40,764 nt of DNA from JAAEUB01 sp964550345 (GTDB lineage: Bacteria; Pseudomonadota; Alphaproteobacteria; Rhodobacterales; Rhodobacteraceae), in NCBI GenBank assembly GCA_964550345.1, contig CAZJYZ010000027.1, positions 1 through 40,764 of the forward strand. Direction: 5' to 3'. Positions 24,695-32,722 of the stretch are shown here, piece after piece. The position numbers and the translations under genes were made by a program. The notes under the pieces were generated by a model, which made no database searches, was not told where the DNA came from, and saw only the letters and a program-made list of their open reading frames with translations. Positions within the stretch are counted from its first letter, which is position 1. Every line of letters begins with the position of its first letter.

Positions 24695-24969
24695 GTAAGG
24701 AAACCACACAGACACTTGAAATAATTAATGAAAAGGGGCTTCATGCCAGGGCTTCGGCACGATTTGTCGAGGTGGTTGAGGAGCATGAGGCCGAAGCGCT
24801 TGTTTCAAAAGATGGGATCGAAACTGAAGGGGATTCGATCATGGGTTTGCTGATGCTCGCGGCTTCCAAGGGTACCTCTATTCTGGTGGCGACATCCGGA
24901 CCTCAGGCAATAGAGTTGATGTCTGCACTACTTGAACTGGTGGCTGACAAATTCGGGGAAGAAGCGTAA
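24691..24969 (+). CDS. ptsH: Phosphocarrier protein HPr
   Basis: Small phosphotransfer protein of 92 residues. His18 in K-G-L-H-A-R-A-S is the site phosphorylated by enzyme I, and Ser49 in G-D-S-I-M-G-L-L-M-L is the regulatory site for HprK. Translation seems to begin at TTG 24691, whose last base pairs with the upstream stop (TTGA overlap). It ends the chvG-hprK-rapZ-EIIA-HPr chain. Enzyme I is not in the window, though gene clusters of this kind often have it elsewhere. Confidence 0.95.
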   Translation: MSKETTQTLEIINEKGLHARASARFVEVVEEHEAEALVSKDGIETEGDSIMGLLMLAASKGTSILVATSGPQAIELMSALLELVADKFGEEA

Positions 24970-25386
24970 GTCTACGGGGCATGTCGCCTGCCTTTACTAG
25001 ACACCTTGGTTTGATGCTAAATTCAGCCGGACTTTGGTCTCGCAACACACCTAATACATATATTCAATGCATTTCACTCGCGGAAAATCCGGTTTCTAAG
25101 GCGAAGGTGTCCAACAGTTCTGCCCAAAACAGCACGTTCCTCATGGACGTGCGAGTGCAGGACTGAACCACTTTTCTCAAAATGATTCGCCCAGTACCTA
25201 AAGTGGAGTTTCCCGAAGTCCATCTGTCTGGCGTTTAGCCTCGAACCCGTGGGTTGCTGGTTTTAAGCTCAAAAAGCCAGACGGTGTTTGGCCGCTCCTG
25301 AAGGGTAAAAAGGTAAAATTCGGACATTTATTATTTAGTGAGAAAAGGCTGTTACCCCTGCACTGACGTAGTTTCGGAGAGTAGCT
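24970..25386. other. 417-base gap before the chemoreceptor, with inverted repeats
   Basis: No convincing gene. Three paired elements are visible: GACACCTT (25000-25007) with AAGGTGTC (25104-25111), about 112 bases end to end; a hairpin at 25132-25152 with arms GCACGT/ACGTGC extendable by a G-U and a G-C pair; and CTGTCTGGC (25225-25233) with GCCAGACGG (25276-25284), enclosing a smaller AACC/GGTT hairpin. A structured leader, a small RNA or a decayed mobile element are all possible. The last 14 bases contain GGAGAG, which serves the TTG start. Confidence 0.5.
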
Positions 25387-27795
25387 TTGAACAACCTTAT
25401 CTGCCGCCTCAAAGGCATAAAAATTTCCATCGCACTAATTATCGTTGCGGCCTTCCCGCTGATTGTAGCTCTGTTTTTTGCTGGCACCCTAATACTTGAG
25501 CGTAAGCATACAACAGACGAGATGACCCGCCTGAAACAAATCATAGATCCACTGACGTTGTTCAGCGAACTGGTTCACGAACAGCAGAAAGAACGCGGAA
25601 TGACCGCGGTCTACCTCGCAAGTGAAGGCAGCAGATTTGCAGAGAAGCTTGCAGCGCAACGATTGTTGACAGATGAAATGCACCGGAAAGTTTCGAACTC
25701 CCTGGAAAACAATGACTTGGCGGAAATTGACGGGAAATTGACCCAACGAATGAGCGCTGTTTTGGAAGAGCTTGAACGGCGCGGTCAAATCCGAGATTTG
25801 GTAGATGCCCAGGAAATTTCTTCGTCAGATGCTCTGAACTTTTACACGGGTATAAACGGAGATATTCTGAATTTGGTCCGGTACGTTGCTACCTTTAGCC
25901 GAGATGCTGAAGTGGCAAGTGTAGTAAACGGATTTGCGTATTTCCTTATGGGGAAAGAACGCGCTGGTATAGAACGTGCCGTTGGTTCGGGTGCCTTTGC
26001 CGCTGGTAAATTCAGCGAGGTACAAATGGATAAATTCGTAGTCTTGCTGCGTGAACAATCCAACTTCTATAAGTCCTTTCTTGAAAACGCGACAGCTTCC
26101 CAGATAACGCAATTCAATGCTCTCATGGCATCTGAATCAGCATTAACGGTTCAAGCCATGCGCGATGTGGCGCTTTCGGGTGGATTAGCGGGCGAGTTGG
26201 GGTCTTACACGACCGCAGATTTTTTTGAGGCGCAAACCTTGAAAATTAACCTTTTGAAGGAGTTTGAAACTCAGCTGGCATCGGATCTCACAAAACTGAT
26301 GGAAGACCGGTCAAGTAGTGCATTGGCGCAAGAAACCCTTGTCGTCATAGTCACAATTCTGGCGTTCGTCGTCTCCGGCATGCTGTCCTATCTGTTCATG
26401 CACGCTATTAAGCGTGGCTTCGCGGATGTCATGGAAGCGGCCGAGATTTTAGCCGGTGGCGATTTAGAGGTGGAATTGCCGGATGTTACCAATAATGAGT
26501 TGGGTCGCATAACGGGTGCGTTGGAGGTGTTTCGTAAAAATATCCAAGACGGGCGCGAAGCCGAGCGGGAAAGACGAGAAAGTGAAGCACGTCAAAACGA
26601 AGAAGCCACCAAAAATGAACGAGAAGCGTTTGAAGCAAAAGCAGAACGGGAAGCAGAAAGGTCGAAGGCTCAGCAGGAAATATTTGAACGCGAGCAAGCG
26701 GCGGCGGCAGAAATTTCAGGTGTTGTGGCCGCCTGTGCTCGGGGAGATTTTTCACAACGCCTGAAGACTGGTGACAAAGAAGGCGTCTTCGCTGAAATTT
26801 GTGAAGGTATGAACCAGATCGGCGAGGTCACACATGACAGTTTGCGCGAGATCAAGGCTTCACTCAAGGCTATGGCAGATTGTGATTTGACCTACCGAAT
26901 GCAAGGCGAATTCCATGGTGTGTTCGAAGAAATAAGCGAGACGGTCAACAAGACTATCGAGAGCTTGTCTGCCAGTATTCAACGGATTGACTCGAGCTCA
27001 GAGGGTATCGGCGCATCGAGCCGCGAAATTGCGGATGCCTCGTCTAGCCTGGCAAAACGTACCGAGCATTCCGCAGCGACGCTTGAAGAAACGGCCGCCT
27101 CAATAAAATCCCTGTCGGCGGCAGTTCAGCGCACAGCAATACTCGCGGGGGAAACAAATTCGGAGGCGGTAGACATCCAGCGTCAGGCAGAAAAAAGTAC
27201 CGAGATTGTGGATACCACGGTCGCCGCGATCCGAGGCATTCAGGAAAGCTCGGCAATGATTGGAAAGACGATTAGTTTGATTGATGACATCACGTTCCAA
27301 ACCAATCTATTGGCCTTGAACGCGGGTGTTGAAGCGGCGCGGGCGGGTGAGGCTGGCCGTGGTTTCGCAGTGGTAGCCTCAGAAGTGCGAGACCTGGCGG
27401 CACGTTCATCAGATGCCGCCCGCGAAATTGCCACCCTCATAACTGACAGTGAAGAACGGGTTACCAATGGCGTAGCTTTGGTCGATGAAACAGGTGAAGC
27501 CTTAAAATCCATTACAACAGCAGTTTCGGCAATCACTACCCGCATAGAAGAAATTGCGGGCTCAGCTACAGAACAATCAAATTCGATAGCTGAAATAAAT
27601 ACGGCAACAAACGAATTGGATCAGGCAACACAGCAAAATGCGGCGATGTTTGAGCAAACGACTGCTTCAAGCATGGCTTTGAATGTAGAGACAGATAATT
27701 TGGCTGAGGTGATTGCTATGTTTCGTATTAATCAGTCGGAAAATGGGGCGGAAGGTGAAAATATCCCGGAAGAGGTAAACGCCATACATGCATAG
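25387..27795 (+). CDS. Methyl-accepting chemotaxis protein, probably NIT-domain sensor
   Basis: An 802-residue transmembrane chemoreceptor. Helix 1 is at about 13-34; the external region (45-310) is all-helical and begins with L-V-H-E-Q-Q-K-E-R-G-M-T-A-V-Y-L, the signature of NIT (nitrate/nitrite sensing) domains. Helix 2 is at about 317-340, followed by HAMP, a charged coiled coil (395-445) and a second HAMP-like unit. The signalling domain contains the receptor hairpin A-L-N-A-G-V-E-A-A-R-A-G-E-A-G-R-G-F-A-V-V near 640-660. GGAGAG seven bases before TTG 25387 supports that start. No che genes are adjacent. The ligand is inferred from the family. Confidence 0.88.
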   Translation: MNNLICRLKGIKISIALIIVAAFPLIVALFFAGTLILERKHTTDEMTRLKQIIDPLTLFSELVHEQQKERGMTAVYLASEGSRFAEKLAAQRLLTDEMHRKVSNSLENNDLAEIDGKLTQRMSAVLEELERRGQIRDLVDAQEISSSDALNFYTGINGDILNLVRYVATFSRDAEVASVVNGFAYFLMGKERAGIERAVGSGAFAAGKFSEVQMDKFVVLLREQSNFYKSFLENATASQITQFNALMASESALTVQAMRDVALSGGLAGELGSYTTADFFEAQTLKINLLKEFETQLASDLTKLMEDRSSSALAQETLVVIVTILAFVVSGMLSYLFMHAIKRGFADVMEAAEILAGGDLEVELPDVTNNELGRITGALEVFRKNIQDGREAERERRESEARQNEEATKNEREAFEAKAEREAERSKAQQEIFEREQAAAAEISGVVAACARGDFSQRLKTGDKEGVFAEICEGMNQIGEVTHDSLREIKASLKAMADCDLTYRMQGEFHGVFEEISETVNKTIESLSASIQRIDSSSEGIGASSREIADASSSLAKRTEHSAATLEETAASIKSLSAAVQRTAILAGETNSEAVDIQRQAEKSTEIVDTTVAAIRGIQESSAMIGKTISLIDDITFQTNLLALNAGVEAARAGEAGRGFAVVASEVRDLAARSSDAAREIATLITDSEERVTNGVALVDETGEALKSITTAVSAITTRIEEIAGSATEQSNSIAEINTATNELDQATQQNAAMFEQTTASSMALNVETDNLAEVIAMFRINQSENGAEGENIPEEVNAIHA

Positions 27796-27897
27796 AAACC
27801 CATATCTGCCTTGCACTTTTCAAGTTGTTTAAAATATCAAAACAGAATGCAAAGTGGCAAAAGGGCGGGATATACGGGAAAGCTTAGAAGCATATTG

Positions 27898-28773
27898 TCA
27901 CCGGGTTGGTACCGGTTTTTCACCGCGATAGTCATAAAAACCACGTCCGGTTTTCCTACCCAGCCAGCCAGCTTCGACATACTTTGTTAGTAGTGGGCAG
28001 GGTCTATATTTTGTGTCGGCCAGACCATCATGCAAAACATTCATTATAGCCAGGCAGGTATCCAAACCAATGAAATCCGCTAGCTCCAGCGGGCCCATTG
28101 GGTGATTAGCCCCCAGCTTTAGAGAGGTATCGATGCTTTCGACGGAACCGACACCTTCATAGAGCGTATACACCGCTTCGTTAATCATCGGCATCAATAT
28201 TCGGTTAACAATGAAGGCTGGAAAGTCTTCAGCTGGTGCCGCCTGTTTACCCAATCTCTCGACAACGCCCAAGCAGACTTGATAAGTTGCTTCATCTGTT
28301 GCGATGCCCCGGATGAGTTCGACCAATTGCATCACCGGGACCGGGTTCATGAAGTGGAACCCCATAAATCGTTCTGGCCGGTCAGTCCGACTGGCAAGTC
28401 GTGTAATAGAAATCGAAGAGGTGTTTGACGTCAGGATCGTGTCTTTGCCCAGATGCGGTAGTAAATCTTCAAAAATGGCAGTTTTGATAGTTTCACGTTC
28501 CGTGGCAGCCTCAATAATCAAATCCGTCGGCCCAAGGTCAGTCAAGGTAAGTGTGGTCGAGATGCGTTTCAGCGTTTCGTCCCGTTCAGCCTTGGTCGTT
28601 TTGTTTTTGGAAACCTGGCGATCCAGGTTTTGCGTTATGGATTCCATGGCATTGTCGAGATTTTCCTGCCCTAAATCATTCAGCAGAACCTCATACCCGG
28701 CCTGCGCTAAAACATGCGCAATACCATTTCCCATCTGCCCTGCGCCCACAACGCCGATCTTTTTGATTTCCAT
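27898..28773 (-). CDS. 3-hydroxybutyryl-CoA dehydrogenase
   Basis: NAD(P)-dependent interconversion of acetoacetyl-CoA and 3-hydroxybutyryl-CoA. The 291-residue protein has the Rossmann motif G-V-V-G-A-G-Q-M-G-N-G-I-A near the N-terminus, G-F-H-F-M-N-P-V-P-V-M-Q-L-V-E with the catalytic His, and N-R-I-L-M-P-M-I-N-E-A. The frame is open to 28851, but GGAAGGA sits correctly for the ATG at 28773, and M-E-I-K-K-I is a typical N-terminus. It lies downstream of etfB-etfA on the same strand, separated by the divergent 28946 gene. A role in the ethylmalonyl-CoA pathway, PHB turnover or fatty-acid breakdown is possible. Confidence 0.9.
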   Translation of the reverse strand: MEIKKIGVVGAGQMGNGIAHVLAQAGYEVLLNDLGQENLDNAMESITQNLDRQVSKNKTTKAERDETLKRISTTLTLTDLGPTDLIIEAATERETIKTAIFEDLLPHLGKDTILTSNTSSISITRLASRTDRPERFMGFHFMNPVPVMQLVELIRGIATDEATYQVCLGVVERLGKQAAPAEDFPAFIVNRILMPMINEAVYTLYEGVGSVESIDTSLKLGANHPMGPLELADFIGLDTCLAIMNVLHDGLADTKYRPCPLLTKYVEAGWLGRKTGRGFYDYRGEKPVPTR

Positions 28774-28945
28774 GCCCATTCCTTCCAAAAACATCCACGC
28801 AGAACCACAAGGACGCAAGATGCCTGCACCGCAGCATAAATCCTTTTGCAAAACTTAACATAGCCTGTCGCATTTTTTCTTTAGCTGTTTGGTAAAGTTT
28901 CTCTGCAAAATTCGAACTTGGGTGAAATTTAGTGGAGTGGGTGGA

Positions 28946-29773
28946 ATGACCTATGAAAACCTGGGCGGTGGCGCCCTTGACTATTATCCGTGTCGCTATG
29001 GAAAATCGAAGCTGCTGTTTCGTGGGCCTAAGCGAAAGTTCGATCAGCCCTATGTAGCCGTGTTGGGTGGAACCGAGACCTATGGTAAATACCTGGTGCA
29101 ACCTTTTCCGGAATTGGTTGAGGAACGAATGAATCATACGTTTGTAAACTTGGGCTGTGTGAATGCCGGCGTTGACGTGTTCCTTTACGATCAGACTATT
29201 ACCGATATTTGTCATGGTGCTTGCGCTACCGTGATCCAACTGGCCGGCACACAGAATATTTCAAACCGGTTTTACGCTGTGCATCCGCGCCGTAATGACC
29301 GGTTTTTGCGCGCCTCCAATCTTCTTAGAACTATCTACCGTGAAGTTGATTTTACTGATTTCAACTTTACCAGGCACCTGCTTCTTGCATTAAGGGATGC
29401 GTCCGCTGAAAAGTTTGCAATGGTCGAAGAAGAGTTGAAAGAGGCCTGGGTTGGGCGCATGAAAAGCCTGATATCAAAGATCGATGGTAAAGTGGTTTTG
29501 TTATGGATGTCCGACCATTGCCCCGAAACTAGGGGTGATTGTGACCTTGAAGGGTCCGATCCCTTGTTTATCGGGAAGGAAATGATCGACGAATTACTGC
29601 CTCTTGTGGCTGGATACGCGGAAGTTGTGGTAAGCCAGGACGAGATACTTGCCGGACAGGCGGGCATGCGATTTACCGATATTGAGGCGCCTGCGACGGT
29701 TTCTGTGCTGGGCAGTATTGCACAGGAAAAAGTTGCTGATGCCCTACAGAAAATATTAGCGCCGATGTTGTGA
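28946..29773 (+). CDS. DUF6473-type protein, possible divergent SGNH-hydrolase fold
   Basis: A 275-residue soluble protein without signal peptide. I recall similar Rhodobacterales proteins under DUF6473. The order of motifs resembles SGNH hydrolases: V-A-V-L-G-G-T-E-T-Y-G where G-D-S would stand, then P-F-P-E-L-V-E, V-N-L-G-C-V-N-A-G-V-D-V-F-L with the block II glycine/asparagine, and Q-L-A-G-T-Q-N-I-S-N-R-F-Y. The nucleophile serine is replaced, so activity may be lost or different. V-H-P-R-R-N-D-R-F is conspicuous. The ATG at 28946 follows GTGGAG; the longer frame from 28889 lacks a site. It ends before a strong bidirectional terminator. Confidence 0.65.
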   Translation: MTYENLGGGALDYYPCRYGKSKLLFRGPKRKFDQPYVAVLGGTETYGKYLVQPFPELVEERMNHTFVNLGCVNAGVDVFLYDQTITDICHGACATVIQLAGTQNISNRFYAVHPRRNDRFLRASNLLRTIYREVDFTDFNFTRHLLLALRDASAEKFAMVEEELKEAWVGRMKSLISKIDGKVVLLWMSDHCPETRGDCDLEGSDPLFIGKEMIDELLPLVAGYAEVVVSQDEILAGQAGMRFTDIEAPATVSVLGSIAQEKVADALQKILAPML

Positions 29774-29795
29774 ATGGATATGTCAAACCCATGCG

Positions 29796-29824
29796 AAAAG
29801 GCCCGCCAGATCGGCGGGCCTTTT
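29796..29824. terminator. Bidirectional terminator between DUF6473-type gene and etfA
   Basis: AAAAGGCCCGCC / GGCGGGCCTTTT, a perfect 12-bp inverted repeat with a five-base loop. GC-rich core and flanking A/T runs give a T-tract on both strands, so it can stop transcription of both converging genes. Confidence 0.88.
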
Positions 29825-29855
29825 GAAAAAACCGGACCTCTGCCCGAGAATCTGT

Positions 29856-30782
29856 CTATAATGCTTCGGTCAGCGCAGGGACTGCTTCAAACAGGTCGGC
29901 AACAAGCCCGAAATCCGCGACCTGGAAGATCGGTGCTTCTTCGTCCTTGTTGATGGCAACAATGACTTTTGAATCCTTCATCCCGGCAAGGTGCTGGATT
30001 GCCCCGGAGATACCGACCGCGACATAGAGGTCTGGCGCCACAACTTTGCCGGTTTGACCAACCTGCCAGTCATTGGGCGCAAAGCCGGAGTCAACCGCCG
30101 CCCGCGAGGCGCCAACGGCAGCGCCAAGCTTGTCTGCCAGTGCTTCGATCAAGGCAAAGTCATTTTCCGAACCAACCCCGCGTCCGCCGGACACAACGAT
30201 TCCAGCCGAAGTCAGTTCCGGTCGGTCGCTTTCGGCAACCTTGTCTTCGACCCAGGAACTCAAACCGGGATCTTGGGCGGCTGAACCGTTTTCAACCGAA
30301 GCGGCACCACCTTCGCCAGCTGCATCAAATGTCGATGTCCGGAAGGTAATGACTTTGGTTGCATCTGATGACTTCACCGTCTGAACGGCATTGCCAGCAT
30401 ATATCGGGCGCTCGAACGTGTCGGCGTCTACGACGGCCGAGGCATCCGAGATCAACATGACGTCAAGCAAGGCCGCAATCCGTGGCATGACGTTTTTAGC
30501 GTCCGTCGTAGCGGGCGCACAGATATGTGTGTAATCACCAGCCAGCGACACGATCAGTGCTGCTGTCGGTTCCGCCAGGCGATGGCCAAGCGAGGCGTCT
30601 TCGACCACCAGAACCCTGGCAACACCCTCGATTTTGGCCGCTGCAGCCCCCGCAGCGGCAGCCGAAGCCCCGGCGCAGAGCACGGTCACATCGCCCAAAC
30701 TAGCCGAGGCAGTCACCGCCTTGGCAGTGGCATCCAGCGCCAGTTCGCCGTCATTCACTTCGGCAAGGAGTAAAACAGCCAT
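29856..30782 (-). CDS. etfA: Electron transfer flavoprotein alpha subunit
   Basis: FAD-binding subunit of ETF, which carries electrons from acyl-CoA and other dehydrogenases to ETF-ubiquinone oxidoreductase. The 308-residue protein has the C-terminal FAD motif Y-V-A-V-G-I-S-G-A-I-Q-H-L-A-G-M and V-I-V-A-I-N-K-D-E-E-A-P-I-F, and S-G-G-R-G-V-G-S-E-N before it. Its ATG shares one base with the etfB stop (TAATG). Likely electron acceptor for the methylsuccinyl-CoA dehydrogenase at 15662. Confidence 0.96.
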   Translation of the reverse strand: MAVLLLAEVNDGELALDATAKAVTASASLGDVTVLCAGASAAAAGAAAAKIEGVARVLVVEDASLGHRLAEPTAALIVSLAGDYTHICAPATTDAKNVMPRIAALLDVMLISDASAVVDADTFERPIYAGNAVQTVKSSDATKVITFRTSTFDAAGEGGAASVENGSAAQDPGLSSWVEDKVAESDRPELTSAGIVVSGGRGVGSENDFALIEALADKLGAAVGASRAAVDSGFAPNDWQVGQTGKVVAPDLYVAVGISGAIQHLAGMKDSKVIVAINKDEEAPIFQVADFGLVADLFEAVPALTEAL

Positions 30783-31540
30783 TATACAGCCCCCGCTTCT
30801 TTAAGTTTTTCAACCAGTTCGTCGACCGAGCCAACAATGATCCCCGCCGCGCGGGTATCAGGCTCGGTTGTTTTGACCACCTCAAGGCGCGGGGTGACAT
30901 CGACGCCGTAATCTTCGGCAGTCTTCTCATCCAGCGGCTTTTTCTTGGCCTTCATGATGTTGGGCAGTGAGGCATAGCGCGGCTCGTTCAGGCGTAGATC
31001 GACTGTGATGATCGTCGGCATGCTAACGCTGATCGTCTGCAAGCCGCCATCGACCTCGCGGGTGACAATAGCCTTATCGCCGTCAATATCCACTTCGGAA
31101 GCGAAAGTTGCCTGAGACCAGCCAAGCAGAGCCGAAAGCATCTGCCCGGTGGCGTTCATATCGTTGTCGATGGCCTGTTTGCCGGCAAGAACCAGCCCAG
31201 GTGCTTCTTCCTCAACCACCTTCGCCAGGATTTTTGCCACGGCGAGAGGTTCAATATCTGTGTGCACGTCATCCGTTGCAACCACCAGAATGGCGCGGTC
31301 AGCGCCCATTGCCAAAGCAGTACGCAGAGTTTCCTGTGCCTGTTTGACACCGATTGACACCACGATGATTTCCTCGGCCTTGCCTGCTTCGCGCAGGCGT
31401 ATGGCTTCTTCGACTGCAATCTCGTCAAAGGGGTTCATCGACATCTTCACATTCGCAAGATCAACACCCGATCCGTCCGCTTTCACGCGCACCTTCACGT
31501 TGTAGTCGATCACGCGCTTAACGGGCACAAGTACCTTCAT
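30782..31540 (-). CDS. etfB: Electron transfer flavoprotein beta subunit
   Basis: AMP-binding partner of EtfA. The 252-residue protein begins M-K-V-L-V-P-V-K-R-V-I-D-Y and has M-N-P-F-D-E-I-A-V-E-E-A, L-A-G-K-Q-A-I-D-N-D and the C-terminal region A-K-K-K-P-L of the ETF-beta family. AGGAGAG precedes the ATG. It is the first gene of etfB-etfA; about 200 bases separate it from the cytochrome gene upstream. Confidence 0.96.
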   Translation of the reverse strand: MKVLVPVKRVIDYNVKVRVKADGSGVDLANVKMSMNPFDEIAVEEAIRLREAGKAEEIIVVSIGVKQAQETLRTALAMGADRAILVVATDDVHTDIEPLAVAKILAKVVEEEAPGLVLAGKQAIDNDMNATGQMLSALLGWSQATFASEVDIDGDKAIVTREVDGGLQTISVSMPTIITVDLRLNEPRYASLPNIMKAKKKPLDEKTAEDYGVDVTPRLEVVKTTEPDTRAAGIIVGSVDELVEKLKEAGAV

Positions 31541-31693
31541 AGCCGTGGCTCTCCTGATTGGATCAAACTCTCGCGAACCCGTTTAACGCTTTGCAGGTGC
31601 AGAAAACAGGGCAAAATCGACGTGATTATGCCCGGCGACGTCGCGTTATGTCTATGAGACCCAAAAAATGAATAATAGGGCACCCATTGAAGA

Positions 31694-31717
31694 GGGGCAC
31701 CGGTTTCCCGGCGCCCC
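31694..31717. terminator. GC-rich hairpin downstream of the cytochrome c gene
   Basis: GGGGC-A-CCGG and CCGG-C-GCCCC form a nine-pair stem with one A-C mismatch and a TTTC loop, 24 bases after the cytochrome stop. On the minus strand no real T-run follows; the T-rich side is on the plus strand. Probably a transcription barrier between the cytochrome gene and etfB. Confidence 0.5.
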
Positions 31718-31740
31718 TTGGTTTAGTCAATTTTTGTTGT

Positions 31741-32553
31741 TTATTGTTCAGGCAAGGTCCGGACATATGTCAGAATATCAACTGCTGTTTCCAATCCAAA
31801 GGGCCGCGATGAGATCATTTCAGCGCCGGGATGGCCGTTACGGATCTTGTGCAGAACCTCCCATGGGTTGGCGTTCGATTCGGTGCCCACATAAGCGGGG
31901 CCGGAATCATCACCCCAATCCAGCTGTGTGCCCTGGAAACCGTGGCATGCAGCACAGATATTCTGGAAATATTCCGCGCCTCTGGCGGCAGAGCCGGTCG
32001 TGTCCCCGGTTGTTCGGTCGATATAGGCATCAGTGTCATGCAGCCCCCTGCTGACAAAATAACCGATACGCCGTGCTTGTTCGTCCGAGATCATTTCCGG
32101 CGTATATTGATGGGTATCGCTGCGCAGGATGCCGATCATGTTATCGGGGTTGCTGCCTTGTAGGTGGACAATTCCTGTTATCCCGGTCTGATAGGAACCG
32201 TTTGCGTACATACCGTCGACCCCTTTGTAGTCCCATCCGTGACAGGCCTTACAACGCCAGGTTCCTTCCCCGGAATGTTGGGTATTCGCTGTGGGCCAAG
32301 ATGGATGGGTCTCTTCCGGTGCGTCACCGGCAGTTGTATTCATCCAGTTGTCATACATCCGCCCGCCAAAGGACATTGTCCACGAAGCAGTCGGCAAGGC
32401 CGGTGTGCCATAGACATACTCCTTTTGGTGGTCCTCAAGCGGGTGTTGTTTGCGTTCGTGCAGATCATCCAGAGAAGCAGCCGTGGCACCAGACGCAATA
32501 AAGCATGTGGCGAGCACGGTAGCCGTGGCAAATTTTGTGCCAAATTTTAGCAT
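31741..32553 (-). CDS. Periplasmic dihaem c-type cytochrome
   Basis: A 270-residue exported protein with a signal peptide ending near A-T-A-A at residue 26 and two haem-c sites: C-K-A-C-H at 101-105 and C-A-A-C-H at 200-204. The second domain resembles small class I cytochromes c, ending V-D-I-L-T-Y-V-R-T-L. Candidate axial methionines include M140 and M154, and one near the C-terminus in A-E-M-I-S-S-R-P-F. The ATG at 32553 has GGGAGGGA upstream; the frame's earlier start lacks one. A role in periplasmic electron transfer is clear, its redox partner is not. No oxidase or dehydrogenase gene is adjacent. Confidence 0.85.
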   Translation of the reverse strand: MLKFGTKFATATVLATCFIASGATAASLDDLHERKQHPLEDHQKEYVYGTPALPTASWTMSFGGRMYDNWMNTTAGDAPEETHPSWPTANTQHSGEGTWRCKACHGWDYKGVDGMYANGSYQTGITGIVHLQGSNPDNMIGILRSDTHQYTPEMISDEQARRIGYFVSRGLHDTDAYIDRTTGDTTGSAARGAEYFQNICAACHGFQGTQLDWGDDSGPAYVGTESNANPWEVLHKIRNGHPGAEMISSRPFGLETAVDILTYVRTLPEQ

Positions 32554-32722
32554 GTTATCCCTCCCAATATTATTTTGTTTGTAGGTGGATGCTAACACAG
32601 TGTTTTTCTGTGACATCACAAAAGTGTGACAATTTGTCCAATACCTGCCCTGCGATTTGCGAAATTACCGCCTCAGGGGTGTGTTGCGTTGTATTATGCG
32701 CAATCTTAAGGAGAGCGCGCCT

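Noticed and set aside
25000..25111. Small mobile element bounded by GACACCTT/AAGGTGTC
   Set aside because: The repeats are only eight bases, no target duplication is visible and a second copy could not be searched for; kept only as an option in the leader finding.
24981..25166. 61-codon frame after the HPr gene
   Set aside because: No ribosome site or recognisable sequence; it lies across the inverted repeats of the leader.
25235..25260. GGGTTCGAGGC on the minus strand, tRNA T-loop-like
   Set aside because: The flanking bases do not pair as a T-stem and no acceptor or anticodon arm could be found.
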